DNA from: Leucobacter weissii
GTDB lineage: Bacteria > Actinomycetota > Actinomycetes > Actinomycetales > Microbacteriaceae
Reading direction: 5' to 3'
DNA: 64,000 bases
NCBI RefSeq assembly: GCF_017565745.1
Contig: NZ_JAGDYM010000011.1
Location: 124,001-188,000 of the forward strand
In this document: positions 56,155 through 63,891 of the stretch, in pieces
How positions within the stretch are numbered: the first letter of the stretch is position 1
Layout of the letters: every line of letters begins with the position of its first letter
The notes under the pieces: generated by a model
What the model was told of the DNA's origin: nothing
The model's database searches: none
The model's input: only the letters and a program-made list of their open reading frames with translations
Program-made: the position numbers and the translations under genes

Positions 56155-57727
56155 TCCGGCCGCTCTGAGCTTCCCCACCGGCGGGGAGGATCGGCTGCGG
56201 GCGGTTCCGGATCGATCGGGCGAGCGCCCGCGCGTGCTGGTGCTCGGGGCGACCGGGTATGTCGGCGGCCGGCTCGTGCCGCGGCTGCTCGCGGCAGGGT
56301 ACCGCATCCGGGTGCTCTCCCGGTCCGTCGACCGCGTGCGCGCGATGCCCTGGCGCGAACGGGCCGAGATCGTCGAGGGGGACGCCTCGGATCCGAGGGC
56401 CGTCTCCGCGGCCATGCGTGACGTGGACATCGTCTACTACCTCATGCACTCGATGAACGGCAGCACCCGGTTCTCGAGCGTCGACCGGCGGATCGCGCGG
56501 AACGTCGCTCGCGCGGCCGAGCAGTCGGGCGTCCGCCGCATGATCTATCTGGGCGGGCTCGCCCCCGACGGCCGCGGGGTCGCCCTGTCGCCGCATCTCG
56601 CCTCGCGCCGCGAGGTCGGGAGGATCCTCCTGCGATCGGAGGTGGCGACGGTCGTGCTGCAGGCGGGCGTGATCATCGGATCCGGTTCCGCCTCGTTCGA
56701 GATGATCCGCCACCTGACCGAGGTGCTGCCGGTGATGCCGGCGCCGAGATGGGTGCGCAACCTCATCCAGCCGATCGCCATCCGGGACGTGCTGTACTAC
56801 CTCCTCGCGTCGGCCCGGGTCGACGGAGCGGTGAACCGCGCCTACGACATCGGCGGTCCCGATGTGCTCCGGTACGGGCAGATGATGAACGGCTACGCCG
56901 TCGAGGCCGGCCTGCCCCAGCGCCGCATCCTCGCACTGCCGGTGCTGACGCCGCGTCTCGCCTCGCACTGGGTCGGCCTCGTCACGCCCGTGCCGCGGAA
57001 GCTCGCGAGGCCGCTCGTCGAGTCGCTGCAGCACGACTGCGTGATGAAGGATCGCGACATCGACGGGATCGTCCCGCCCCCGGAGGGCGGGCTCACCCGG
57101 TACCGCCGCGCGGTGCGCCTGGCGCTCGGCCGCATGGAGACGGACGTGATCGAGACCAGCTGGGTCGACGCCGCGCTTCCGGGAGCGCCGAGCGACCCGC
57201 TGCCCAGCGACCCCGACTGGGCGGGCCGAACCGTGTTCACCGACGAGCGCACCAGGCCGACCACTGCGTCCGCGGAGCGGCTGTGGGCGGTGATCGAGGG
57301 CATCGGCGGCGCCAACGGCTGGTACTCGCCCGCCCTGCTGTGGAGCGTGCGCGGCTGGATGGACCGGCTGGTCGGAGGGGTCGGGCTGCGCCGCGGCCGC
57401 CGCAGCAGGGCCCGGCTCGCCGTGGGCGACGCGGTCGACTTCTGGCGCGTCGAGGCGATGGAGCCGGGCCGGATGCTGCGTCTCCGGGCCGAGATGAAGC
57501 TGCCCGGCACCGCGTGGCTCGAGATCGGATGCGTCGTCGACGACGACGGGGGCGTGGTCTACACGCAGCAGGCGATCTTCTTCCCCTCGGGTCTGACCGG
57601 CCGGCTCTACTGGCTCGGCGTCGTGCCGTTCCACGGGGTCGTCTTCTCCGACATGGCGCGGAGGATCGTGGCGCTCGCGGAAGAGGAACCGACCTCCGCG
57701 GTCGGCTCGGCCGGGGGGTCGCGGTGA
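56141..57727 (+). CDS. NAD(P)-binding SDR protein with DUF2867 domain
   Basis: Protein of 528 residues in two parts. The first 310 form an atypical SDR (VLVLGATGYVGGRLVPRLLA; VRRMIYLGGLAPDGRGVALS). From about 350 comes DUF2867, a START-like lipid-binding fold (AERLWAVIEGIGGANGWYSP, WFFPSGL-like end). Such fusions are common in actinobacteria; the substrate is unknown. The best start is TTG 56141 with GGGAGGG about 10 bases upstream, overlapping the previous gene by 14 bases; it is not certain. Confidence 0.85.
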   Translation: MSSDDPAALSFPTGGEDRLRAVPDRSGERPRVLVLGATGYVGGRLVPRLLAAGYRIRVLSRSVDRVRAMPWRERAEIVEGDASDPRAVSAAMRDVDIVYYLMHSMNGSTRFSSVDRRIARNVARAAEQSGVRRMIYLGGLAPDGRGVALSPHLASRREVGRILLRSEVATVVLQAGVIIGSGSASFEMIRHLTEVLPVMPAPRWVRNLIQPIAIRDVLYYLLASARVDGAVNRAYDIGGPDVLRYGQMMNGYAVEAGLPQRRILALPVLTPRLASHWVGLVTPVPRKLARPLVESLQHDCVMKDRDIDGIVPPPEGGLTRYRRAVRLALGRMETDVIETSWVDAALPGAPSDPLPSDPDWAGRTVFTDERTRPTTASAERLWAVIEGIGGANGWYSPALLWSVRGWMDRLVGGVGLRRGRRSRARLAVGDAVDFWRVEAMEPGRMLRLRAEMKLPGTAWLEIGCVVDDDGGVVYTQQAIFFPSGLTGRLYWLGVVPFHGVVFSDMARRIVALAEEEPTSAVGSAGGSR

Positions 57728-58218
57728 AGGAGTTCGACTATTCGCTCGACTTCGCGCGGATCGATTTTCGCGAGCGCCCCGATCTCTATCGCATCGGCCG
57801 CGGGGAGCAGGGCGTCCTGAAGGTGGAGCCCTACAAGTCGGAGATCCTGCCGCACTGGAGATTCGCGACGCCGGAGCAGGCGCGCCGGTCGAGCGAGGAG
57901 ATCTGGCAGCTGTTCTCGGAATATCTCGACGCGGAGGACTTCGTCGGCGCCGATATGTCGCGGAAGTTCCTCCAGATGGGGTTCACCCGTGCCCGCAGAT
58001 ACGCGAATCATCGGGGCGGGAAGAAGTACATCGGCCCGGTGCCCGACGATCGGAAGGGACGCAGCGGAGCGCACGGCCGGGCCGAGGCGCCCCGCGGGCC
58101 GGAGGATCCGGTGAAGGCCGAGGCGGCCCGGATATTCAAGGCGGCATGGGACCGCGCGGCCCGGGATCCCCGGTACCTCGCGCTGCGCGCGCGGCATCGT
58201 GAGCGTCATGAGGGGTGA
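57724..58218 (+). CDS. DUF4385 family protein
   Basis: Protein of 164 residues. FRERPDLYRIGRGEQGVLKV followed by EPYKSEILPHWRF and SRKFLQMGFTRARRYANHRG are the DUF4385 signature. Function unknown; members often neighbour DNA-repair or stress genes. GTG start overlaps the stop of the SDR gene by 4 bases. Confidence 0.9.
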   Translation: MKEFDYSLDFARIDFRERPDLYRIGRGEQGVLKVEPYKSEILPHWRFATPEQARRSSEEIWQLFSEYLDAEDFVGADMSRKFLQMGFTRARRYANHRGGKKYIGPVPDDRKGRSGAHGRAEAPRGPEDPVKAEAARIFKAAWDRAARDPRYLALRARHRERHEG

Positions 58219-58295
58219 GGCCGTGATGCGCGTTCGCCCGCAGCGACCGGCCGAGCGCGCGCGGGCCGCGACCCGTGCCACGAGCGGCGGGCCCG

Positions 58296-59324
58296 ATGGG
58301 AGGTGAGACGAGGCCGCGCTCCCGGAAGCGCCGCGCCGAACGGAGATCGCTGACGATCACGCGGCGCCGGGAGGACGACGCGTTCGTCTACCTGCGACGC
58401 GGACGCCGCATCCGATCCCGGCGCGAGATCGAACGGATCGAGGCCCTGGTCATCCCGCCCGCGTGGGAGGAGGTGCGCATCGCGCACTCGCCTCGGGCGA
58501 AAGTGCTCGCGATCGGGGTCGATCAGGCGGGAAGACGGCAGTCGATCTACCACCCGTCCTTCCGTCGTCGCCGCGAGCGGGAGAAATACGCTCGCCTCAC
58601 CGAGTTCGCCGATGCCCTGCCGAAGCTGCGTGCGCGCGTCGACCGGGATCTGCGGCGGCGCGGGCTGCCCAAGGACCGGGTCGTGGCGTGCGTGATCCGG
58701 CTGATCGACCTGCACTACTTCCGCGTCGGGAACCACCGGTACGCGGAGCTGCATCAGAGCTACGGCGTCACGACGCTCACCGAGGAGCACGTCGAGGCGA
58801 GCGCCGGCGGCCTGCGGTTCGACTTCACGGGCAAGAGCGGGAAGCGCCAGCGCGTCCGGGCGCGCGACGCGCGCGCGGCCCGGGTGGTCTCGCAACTGCT
58901 CGAGATCCCGGGCCCGGAGGTGTTCCGCTTCTTCGACGAGGACGGCGTCCTGCGCCGCGTGCGCAGCCGCGACGTCAACGCCTACGTGCGACGGCACACC
59001 GGCGGGGGAGCGTTCACCGCGAAGGACTTCCGCACCTGGGGCGGCACGCTGATCGCGTGCGCCGAGCTGTTCGCCTCAGACGCCGAGTCGTGGGCGAGTC
59101 CCGAGTCGCGCGCCGCCGCCACGCGGGCGATCGTCCAGCGGGTCGCGGAGCGACTCGGCAACACGCCGGCCGTCGCGAAGGGCTCGTACATCGCGCCACG
59201 GCTGCTCGAGCTCTGCGAGGATCCGGAGGCGATCGAGGCGGCGAGACGCGAGCGCAGCCGTCTTCGCGAGCGCACCCACTTCTCGGTCGACGAGCAGTCG
59301 CTGGTCCGGATCCTCCGGAGCTAG
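58296..59324 (+). CDS. DNA topoisomerase IB (poxvirus-like)
   Basis: Relaxes DNA through a 3'-phosphotyrosine; 342 residues. DFTGKSGKRQRV holds the active Lys, FTAKDFRTWGGTLI an active Arg, and the C-terminal AKGSYIAPRLLEL the Tyr nucleophile. ATG 58296 is chosen; GTG 58275 is in frame. Its TAG stop lies in the CTAG that bounds an inserted element, and the last codons form the left arm of the older hairpin. Confidence 0.93.
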   Translation: MGGETRPRSRKRRAERRSLTITRRREDDAFVYLRRGRRIRSRREIERIEALVIPPAWEEVRIAHSPRAKVLAIGVDQAGRRQSIYHPSFRRRREREKYARLTEFADALPKLRARVDRDLRRRGLPKDRVVACVIRLIDLHYFRVGNHRYAELHQSYGVTTLTEEHVEASAGGLRFDFTGKSGKRQRVRARDARAARVVSQLLEIPGPEVFRFFDEDGVLRRVRSRDVNAYVRRHTGGGAFTAKDFRTWGGTLIACAELFASDAESWASPESRAAATRAIVQRVAERLGNTPAVAKGSYIAPRLLELCEDPEAIEAARRERSRLRERTHFSVDEQSLVRILRS

Positions 59325-59609
59325 GGCATGTCTCGCAGATCCTGCGTCTGCTGCGCGAGCCCTGGCGGCACGTCTTGCTGCGTTGTCGTCAGTCGACGGC
59401 GCGGCAGAGCGTTGCTCTGCCCTGGGCGCCTGCACCGAGGGCCGCATACGGCCCTCGGCACGTGGGCGCGCAACGCGATGCGTTGCTTCGAGCGCCCGGT
59501 GCGAGCCTTCCGGCATCGCCTCTCTCCTCCGCCTCGCGATACGCACCGCCGGGGCTCTGCTCGCGACGACGAAGATCTACGAGACATGCCCTAGCTCCGG
59601 GGGATCCGG
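59306..59609. terminator. 15-base terminator-like palindrome split by an insertion
   Basis: CCGGATCCTCCGGAG (59306-59320) is inverted as CTCCGGGGGATCCGG (59595-59609), 14 of 15 pairs matching. Joining the flanks with one CTAG rebuilds a hairpin with a CTAG loop between the convergent topoisomerase and mgtE genes. The 266-base element sits at the apex. Confidence 0.7.
59325..59590. mobile_element. MITE-like element 1 (266 bases), CTAG on both sides
   Basis: Inverted ends GGCATGTCTCG-x-AGATC (left 59325-59341) and its complement (right 59574-59590), with weaker similarity for about 45 bases. CTAG stands at 59321-59324 and 59591-59594 like a target duplication. Inside are strong hairpins: GCAGAGC-GTT-GCTCTGC (59404-59420), CCGAGGGCCG-CATA-CGGCCCTCGG (59435-59458) and GCAACGC-GAT-GCGTTGC (59470-59486, extended by GGGCGC/GCGCCC). 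No protein is encoded. Likely a non-autonomous transposon relic or a structured repeat. Confidence 0.65.
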
Positions 59610-59612
59610 CGT

Positions 59613-60971
59613 TCACAGGCCGAGGACGGCGCGGGCGATCAGGAAGTAGATGATCAGCCCGGTGGCGTCCACGAAGGTGGTGATGAACGGGTTGGAGAAG
59701 ACGGCGGGGTCGACGCGGATCGCGCGCGCGACGAGCGGCATGATCCCGCCGATGGTGGCCGCCGCGGTGCACACGGCGAGCAGGGTCAGGCCGATCACCA
59801 GGCCGACCTGCGGCGCGTAGACCAGCGCGGTGATCGCGAAGCCGATCGCGCCCAGCAGCAGGCCGAGCATCGCACCGACGCGCATCTCGCGGGTGAGGAC
59901 CTTGAGCACGTCCGGGGGCCGCACGTCGCCCAGCGCGAGGGCGCGGGTGACGGTCGTGGCGGCCTGGTTGCCGGTGTTGCCGCCGGTGCCGATCAGCAGG
60001 GGCACGAACAGGGCCAGCACGGTCAGCTGCTCCAGGGTGGCCTCGAACACCGAGAGCACCTGCACGGTCAGCGTCGCACCGATCGCGAGGACCAGCAGCC
60101 ACACCACCCGCGAGCGCACGATGCTGAGCACCGGCGTGGAGAGGTACGGTCGGCGCAGCGGCTCCACGCCGCCCTGGCGGGCCGCATCCTCGCTCTCCTC
60201 GTGCTCCAGGATCCGCACCGCGTCGTCGATCGTGAGGATGCCCACCAGCCGCGACTCGCTGTCCACCACCGGCAGGGCGAGCACGCCGAGGTCCGCGCAG
60301 CGACGGGCGGCGAGCTCGGCGTCCTCGGTCGCGCCGGCGGTGTGCGCGTCGCGCATCACCGATGCGACCGCCGCGGTGTCGTCGGCGCCGAGCAGGTCGC
60401 GCAGGCTGACGACCCCGACGATGCGCCGTTCGTGGTCGAGGACGGGCAGGGTGTAGACGGTCTCGGCGTCGTGAACGCGCGGCCGCAGGCGGGCCAGCGT
60501 CTCGCCCACCGTCCGCTCCGGATGGGTGGTGAGCACTTCGGGGCTCATCCGCCGCCCGATCGAGCCGTTCGGATACCCCAGCACTTCGGCCGTGAGCTGA
60601 CGCTCGTGCTCGGGCAGCCCCCGGAGCAGACGCTGGGCGACCAGCGCGGGCAGCTCGTCCAGCAGCCACACCCGGTCGTCCGGATCCAGCTCGGCGAACA
60701 GCGCCGCGACCTCGCCGTCCTGCAGCCCCGCCACCAGCTCGCCCTGCAGCGTCGGCGGGAACGCCTCGAACACCTCGAGCGCCTGCTGCTTCGGAAGCAG
60801 CCGGTACACTACCGCGCGCTGCCGGGCGTTGAGTCGCTCGAGCGCCGCGACGAGCTGTCGCGTGGTCAGCTCCCCGATCGCCGCCGCGAGTCCGCTCAGA
60901 TCCCGGCTGTTCACGGATTCGGTGATCGTGTCGATCACAGCGGTCGGGGGACGGGTCTGGTCATCGGTCAT
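59613..60971 (-). CDS. mgtE: Magnesium transporter MgtE
   Basis: Channel-like Mg importer of 452 residues. N domain (ALFAELDPDDRVWLLDELPA), two CBS domains (LPVLDHERRIVGVVSLRDLL; LPVVDSESRLVGILTIDDAV), then five membrane helices with PLLIGTGGNTGNQAATTV, the conserved selectivity segment. ATG 60971 is chosen by the MTDDQ start; a longer frame is open upstream. Preceded by a long structured leader. Confidence 0.95.
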   Translation of the reverse strand: MTDDQTRPPTAVIDTITESVNSRDLSGLAAAIGELTTRQLVAALERLNARQRAVVYRLLPKQQALEVFEAFPPTLQGELVAGLQDGEVAALFAELDPDDRVWLLDELPALVAQRLLRGLPEHERQLTAEVLGYPNGSIGRRMSPEVLTTHPERTVGETLARLRPRVHDAETVYTLPVLDHERRIVGVVSLRDLLGADDTAAVASVMRDAHTAGATEDAELAARRCADLGVLALPVVDSESRLVGILTIDDAVRILEHEESEDAARQGGVEPLRRPYLSTPVLSIVRSRVVWLLVLAIGATLTVQVLSVFEATLEQLTVLALFVPLLIGTGGNTGNQAATTVTRALALGDVRPPDVLKVLTREMRVGAMLGLLLGAIGFAITALVYAPQVGLVIGLTLLAVCTAAATIGGIMPLVARAIRVDPAVFSNPFITTFVDATGLIIYFLIARAVLGL

Positions 60972-61369
60972 GATGCTGCTCTCTCTGGGTCGGCATGCGT
61001 CGCTCCCGTGCGGACGGGGTGCCGGCGGCACGCGCGCCCGCACGGGAGCGGGCGGCGCGCCTCGATGCGCGCCAGCCGCGCGTGCGGAAGGAAGGAAACG
61101 GTGTGGGGAACCTCGCCGGGTGTCCGCGCGGGTCCGCTTCCTCCGGCTCAGCGGGAGAGCAGGGCAGAACGCGGAACGGGCGCGGTGCCCGGACTATGAT
61201 CGTCGCTCGACAACAGGCACTCACCTCGCTTCGGCGTCTGGCGCCGGCGCGCCACCCCAGCAGATCGACTGGCGTGAGCACGGCGGCGCGGAATCGCTCC
61301 CAGTATATATACGAAGGATCGCGAGCGGGCGGCCTTCGGCACGCGTAGAGTCGTGTGCGGGAGGGTGGT
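60972..61369. promoter_or_regulatory. Divergent region: structured mgtE leader and shared promoter
   Basis: No gene is seen. Toward mgtE (minus strand) the leader contains GGCGCGC-CTCGAT-GCGCGCC (61054-61073) and a perfect 12-base stem GCTCCCGTGCGG (61002-61013)/CCGCACGGGAGC (61038-61049) with an inner GTGCC-GGC-GGCAC, ending 31 bases before the start. AGGTGAGTGCCT (minus, 61226-61215) recalls the first block of the M-box but the rest of that riboswitch is missing. A palindrome GTATATATAC (61303-61312) can supply -10 elements in both directions (TATACT leftward). Confidence 0.5.
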
Positions 61370-61897
61370 ATGGACTATGCGGCTCTGCTGCGCGGCGTGA
61401 ACGTCGGCGGCATCACGATCCGGTCGGCGGATCTCCGGGAGACCGTCGCCGCGCTGGGCCTCGGCGACGTCCGCAGCTATCTCGCGAGCGGCAACGTGCG
61501 GTTCACCGCGGACACCGGAGATCGCGCGGAGCTGAAGGCCGCGATCGAGCGGGCGCTCGCCGAGCGGTTCGGCTACGACGCCTGGATCGTGCTGGTCACG
61601 CTGGACGAGTTGCGCCGAGCACGAGACGAACTGCCCTTCGACGCCGCCGACACCGGTCATCACTCCTACGTGATCTTCTGCGCGGACGGCGAGACGCGGG
61701 ACGCGCTGATCCAGAAGTGCCGCGACCTCCCGCGCGGGGACGATCGCGTGCAGCCCGGTCCGGGGACGGTGGTGTACTGGAACGTCCCCGTCGGCGACTC
61801 GACCGATTCGCCGTTCGGCAAGGAGCTCGGACGCGCGGTCTGGAAGCGCACGACCACCAATCGCAACATCCGCACGGTCATGAGGATCGCCGCCTAG
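61370..61897 (+). CDS. DUF1697 family protein
   Basis: Protein of 175 residues. MDYAALLRGVNVGGITIRSA and VRSYLASGNVRF are the family signature, and the C-terminal WKRTTTNRNIRTVMRI is conserved. Function unknown. ATG 61370 behind GGGAGGGTGGT. The TAG stop lies in the CTAG flanking element 2. Confidence 0.93.
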   Translation: MDYAALLRGVNVGGITIRSADLRETVAALGLGDVRSYLASGNVRFTADTGDRAELKAAIERALAERFGYDAWIVLVTLDELRRARDELPFDAADTGHHSYVIFCADGETRDALIQKCRDLPRGDDRVQPGPGTVVYWNVPVGDSTDSPFGKELGRAVWKRTTTNRNIRTVMRIAA

Positions 61898-62054
61898 TGT
61901 CCCGCGTCTTAAATTCGCTCCATAACTCGCGCACCGGGCCGACACCTCGCAGCGGCGCACTCGCTCGACTTGCCACCGGCGAGCCTTCGCTCACTTGCCT
62001 TGCGATGCGCCGACTCCGCACACGATCTATAGAACGAATTTGCGCCGCGGGACA
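61898..62054. mobile_element. MITE-like element 2 (157 bases), CTAG on both sides
   Basis: Perfect 9-base ends TGTCCCGCG (61898-61906)/CGCGGGACA (62046-62054), then AAATTCG-x-TC-x-ATA shared by both ends after a 4-base gap. CTAG at 61894-61897 and 62055-62058. It is more AT-rich than its surroundings and encodes no protein. The flanks CGCCGC (61888-61893) and GCGGCG (62060-62065) would form a small hairpin without it. TGT...ACA ends and CTAG targets recall IS481-family elements (inference). Confidence 0.65.
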
Positions 62055-62139
62055 CTAGCGCGGCGCTCGCCGCCGGAAGGATCTTCGCCCGCCCCGAGGC
62101 TCGACCGGGTGTGCCGGTTCCCATGCCGCGCGCACCCCC

Positions 62140-62805
62140 TCAGCGCTGCCAGGGGGTGAGCTTCTCGGGGTTCCTGATCGTCCAGAGGCGCGAGATCCTG
62201 CGCTCGTGCAGCGCGAGCGAGATCACCGCGAGGATCTCGTCGCCGGTGCCGGTGCCGGTGCTTATGCCTGCGACGAGCCCGGGTTCGCCGTTGACGAGCT
62301 CCTCGCGCAGGAGCAGACCGGGTTGCCGCTCGAACACCCCGAGCAGGAAGCGCGCGATCGGCCCGGCGCCGCTGAGCGGTTCGAGCGCCGCGGAGACCAG
62401 TCCGCCGCCGTCGACGATCGCCATCGACACCGAGTCGTCCATGCTGATCCGGTCGGCGGGGTCGTCGGCGGATCCGCCGCCGCCCTGGCTGTTCCAGAGC
62501 CCGGATCCCGGCACGGGCTCGGGCAGCCACTCCCCGATGTAGCGCTCGCGGCGGGCCCTGGCGGTGGTGAGCATGTCGAGGCCGATCCGGCTCGCCGTCG
62601 TGATCAGCCACGCTAGCGGCGAGGAGACCCCTCGGCGCTCCTCCTCGTCGAGGCGGTACCAGCGGATGTAGGTCTCCTGCACGCAGTCCTCCGCGTCGGC
62701 GACCGAGCCGAGCAGCCGGTAGCTCAGGCCGAGCAGGATGCGCCGTTCGCGCACAGCCTCCGCCGGCGGCGGATCCGGCATGCCCGGGTGCTCTGCAGTG
62801 CTCAT
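62140..62805 (-). CDS. ECF41-like sigma factor lacking region 4
   Basis: Protein of 221 residues. Sigma-2 is intact (RILLGLSYRLLGSVADAEDC, ETYIRWYR, PLAWLITTASRIGLDMLTTA), followed by the ECF41 linker YIGEWLPEP and ADRISMDDSVSMA. At that point, where sigma-4 (-35 binding helix-turn-helix) should begin, the sequence jumps directly to IVDGGGLVSAALEPLSGAG of the SnoaL-like C-terminal domain, ending LWTIRNPEKLTPW. Some 80-90 residues are missing in frame near base 62420; normal members have about 290-330. ATG 62805 follows GAGAGG. Either inactive or working without -35 contact. Confidence 0.8.
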   Translation of the reverse strand: MSTAEHPGMPDPPPAEAVRERRILLGLSYRLLGSVADAEDCVQETYIRWYRLDEEERRGVSSPLAWLITTASRIGLDMLTTARARRERYIGEWLPEPVPGSGLWNSQGGGGSADDPADRISMDDSVSMAIVDGGGLVSAALEPLSGAGPIARFLLGVFERQPGLLLREELVNGEPGLVAGISTGTGTGDEILAVISLALHERRISRLWTIRNPEKLTPWQR

Positions 62806-62978
62806 CCGACCTCTCGCTCCTCTCGTCAGCGTAGTCCAGGCTGCCGCGCGCACGGGCGCGGATCCGGTGCGCGCTGCCCTCTGAGAAGAAGACGATGCAG
62901 CCGACCGATCCGTGATCCCCGCGCATCCGCTCCGATCCGCGGCTCACGCTTTCCGGGGCTGTCTCGTCTGTTCACCGA

Positions 62979-63024
62979 GGCGGTACCGCACCGCCTGGTT
63001 CGGCGGATCCTCGTTCCGCCGAAC
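62979..63024 (+). promoter_or_regulatory. Two hairpins in the leader of the ABM gene
   Basis: GGCGGT-ACCGC-ACCGCC (62979-62995) is followed by a perfect 9-base stem GTTCGGCGG (62998-63006)/CCGCCGAAC (63016-63024), 26 bases before the start. No typical ECF41 promoter (TGTCACA ... CGTC) was seen in this divergent region. Confidence 0.5.
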
Positions 63025-63050
63025 GCCTGCCGAAGCAAAGGAACACCGTC

Positions 63051-63380
63051 ATGGCCGCTCCCGTCACGTTCATCAACATCATCGACGTCGCTCCCGAGAC
63101 GCAGCAGGAGGTGATCGACCTGCTCAACGAGGGCAGCGAACGGGTGATGGTCGGGCGCCCGGGGTTCGTCTCGGCGACGATCCTGGCGAGCCTCGACCGG
63201 ACCCGCGTGGTCAACGTCGCGCGCTGGGAGAGCGCCGACGACGTGACGGCGACGCAGGCGGACCCGGCGGCGGCCGAGTTCGCCCGGCGCACCGCGGAGA
63301 TCGCCTCGCCGCACCCGGGCCTCTACGCGGTCGCCGGCCGGCACCTCGCCGCCGACTCCGGGGCGGGGTCCGATCGTTAG
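63051..63380 (+). CDS. Antibiotic biosynthesis monooxygenase (ABM) domain protein
   Basis: Small ferredoxin-like dimer protein of 109 residues. VTFINIIDVAPETQQEVIDL, RPGFVSATILASLDRTRVVN and WESADDV match ABM proteins, which oxidise quinone-like compounds or heme; the substrate is unknown. Its stop overlaps that of the convergent thioredoxin-like gene by 4 bases. Divergent to the sigma gene, a usual place for ECF41 targets. Confidence 0.9.
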   Translation: MAAPVTFINIIDVAPETQQEVIDLLNEGSERVMVGRPGFVSATILASLDRTRVVNVARWESADDVTATQADPAAAEFARRTAEIASPHPGLYAVAGRHLAADSGAGSDR

Positions 63381-63736
63381 AGCGATGCGGCGCGGGCCGC
63401 GGCGTCGAGGACCTGCGCGATCGTGGGGACGCCCGTCGCGCGCAGCGCCTCCGCACCAGCGGGGGAGCGGACGATGACCGTCGGGGTGGCGACGATATTC
63501 TCGCCCTCCGCCCGTTCCGGCTCGAACGCGACGTCGTGCTCCGAGATCCTGCTGCCGGGAAGGCGGCGCGCGGCCTGCTCCAGCACGGCGCGGGTCTGGC
63601 GGCACGCGCCGCAGAAGGAGGAGGAGAACAGCTCGAACTCGATACCGGCCTCGACGTCGCGGATCGCCCCGCTCGCACCGGTGCCGGATTCGCGGCCCGC
63701 GCGGCGTCCGGTCGGGATGATCGCACCGATCCCCAT
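63377..63736 (-). CDS. Thioredoxin/glutaredoxin-fold protein
   Basis: Protein of 119 residues with a redox motif CGAC (ELFSSSFCGACRQTRAVLEQ) and the cis-Pro in VATPTVIV. An Ala/Gly-rich stretch precedes the fold. ATG 63736 has GGAGG 8 bases upstream; other ATGs at 63754 and 63769 are in frame. Cytosolic thiol-disulfide exchange is likely; the partner is unknown. Confidence 0.88.
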   Translation of the reverse strand: MGIGAIIPTGRRAGRESGTGASGAIRDVEAGIEFELFSSSFCGACRQTRAVLEQAARRLPGSRISEHDVAFEPERAEGENIVATPTVIVRSPAGAEALRATGVPTIAQVLDAAARAASL

Positions 63737-63873
63737 GCGTCGATCCTCCATCTCGGGCGTGTCTCCCATGCGCGGTCGAGGCCTCGCTGTTCTCCGGGGC
63801 TCACGGTGGTGCAACGCGCTTCGCTGCGCATCTGTTCCGCTGGCCGTCTCCGGCTGGACACCGGACGAGTAAG

Positions 63874-63888
63874 GCTAATAGTATTAGC
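63874..63888 (+). promoter_or_regulatory. MarR-like palindrome at the start of the last gene
   Basis: GCTAATA-G-TATTAGC, a perfect 7-base inverted repeat, ends 3 bases before the ATG at 63892. It contains TATTAG as a possible -10, so the message may be leaderless. TAATA/TATTA sites are typical of MarR-family repressors; no such gene is in the window. Confidence 0.5.
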
Positions 63889-63891
63889 TTT

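Noticed and set aside
59404-59486. tRNA-like or small structured RNA gene inside element 1
   Set aside because: The three hairpins do not form a cloverleaf, and there is no promoter or CCA-type end.
61215-61226. M-box (ykoK) magnesium riboswitch in the mgtE leader
   Set aside because: Only one short block resembles it. The central GCUGCCC and GGAAACG parts are missing, so only a generic structured leader is claimed.
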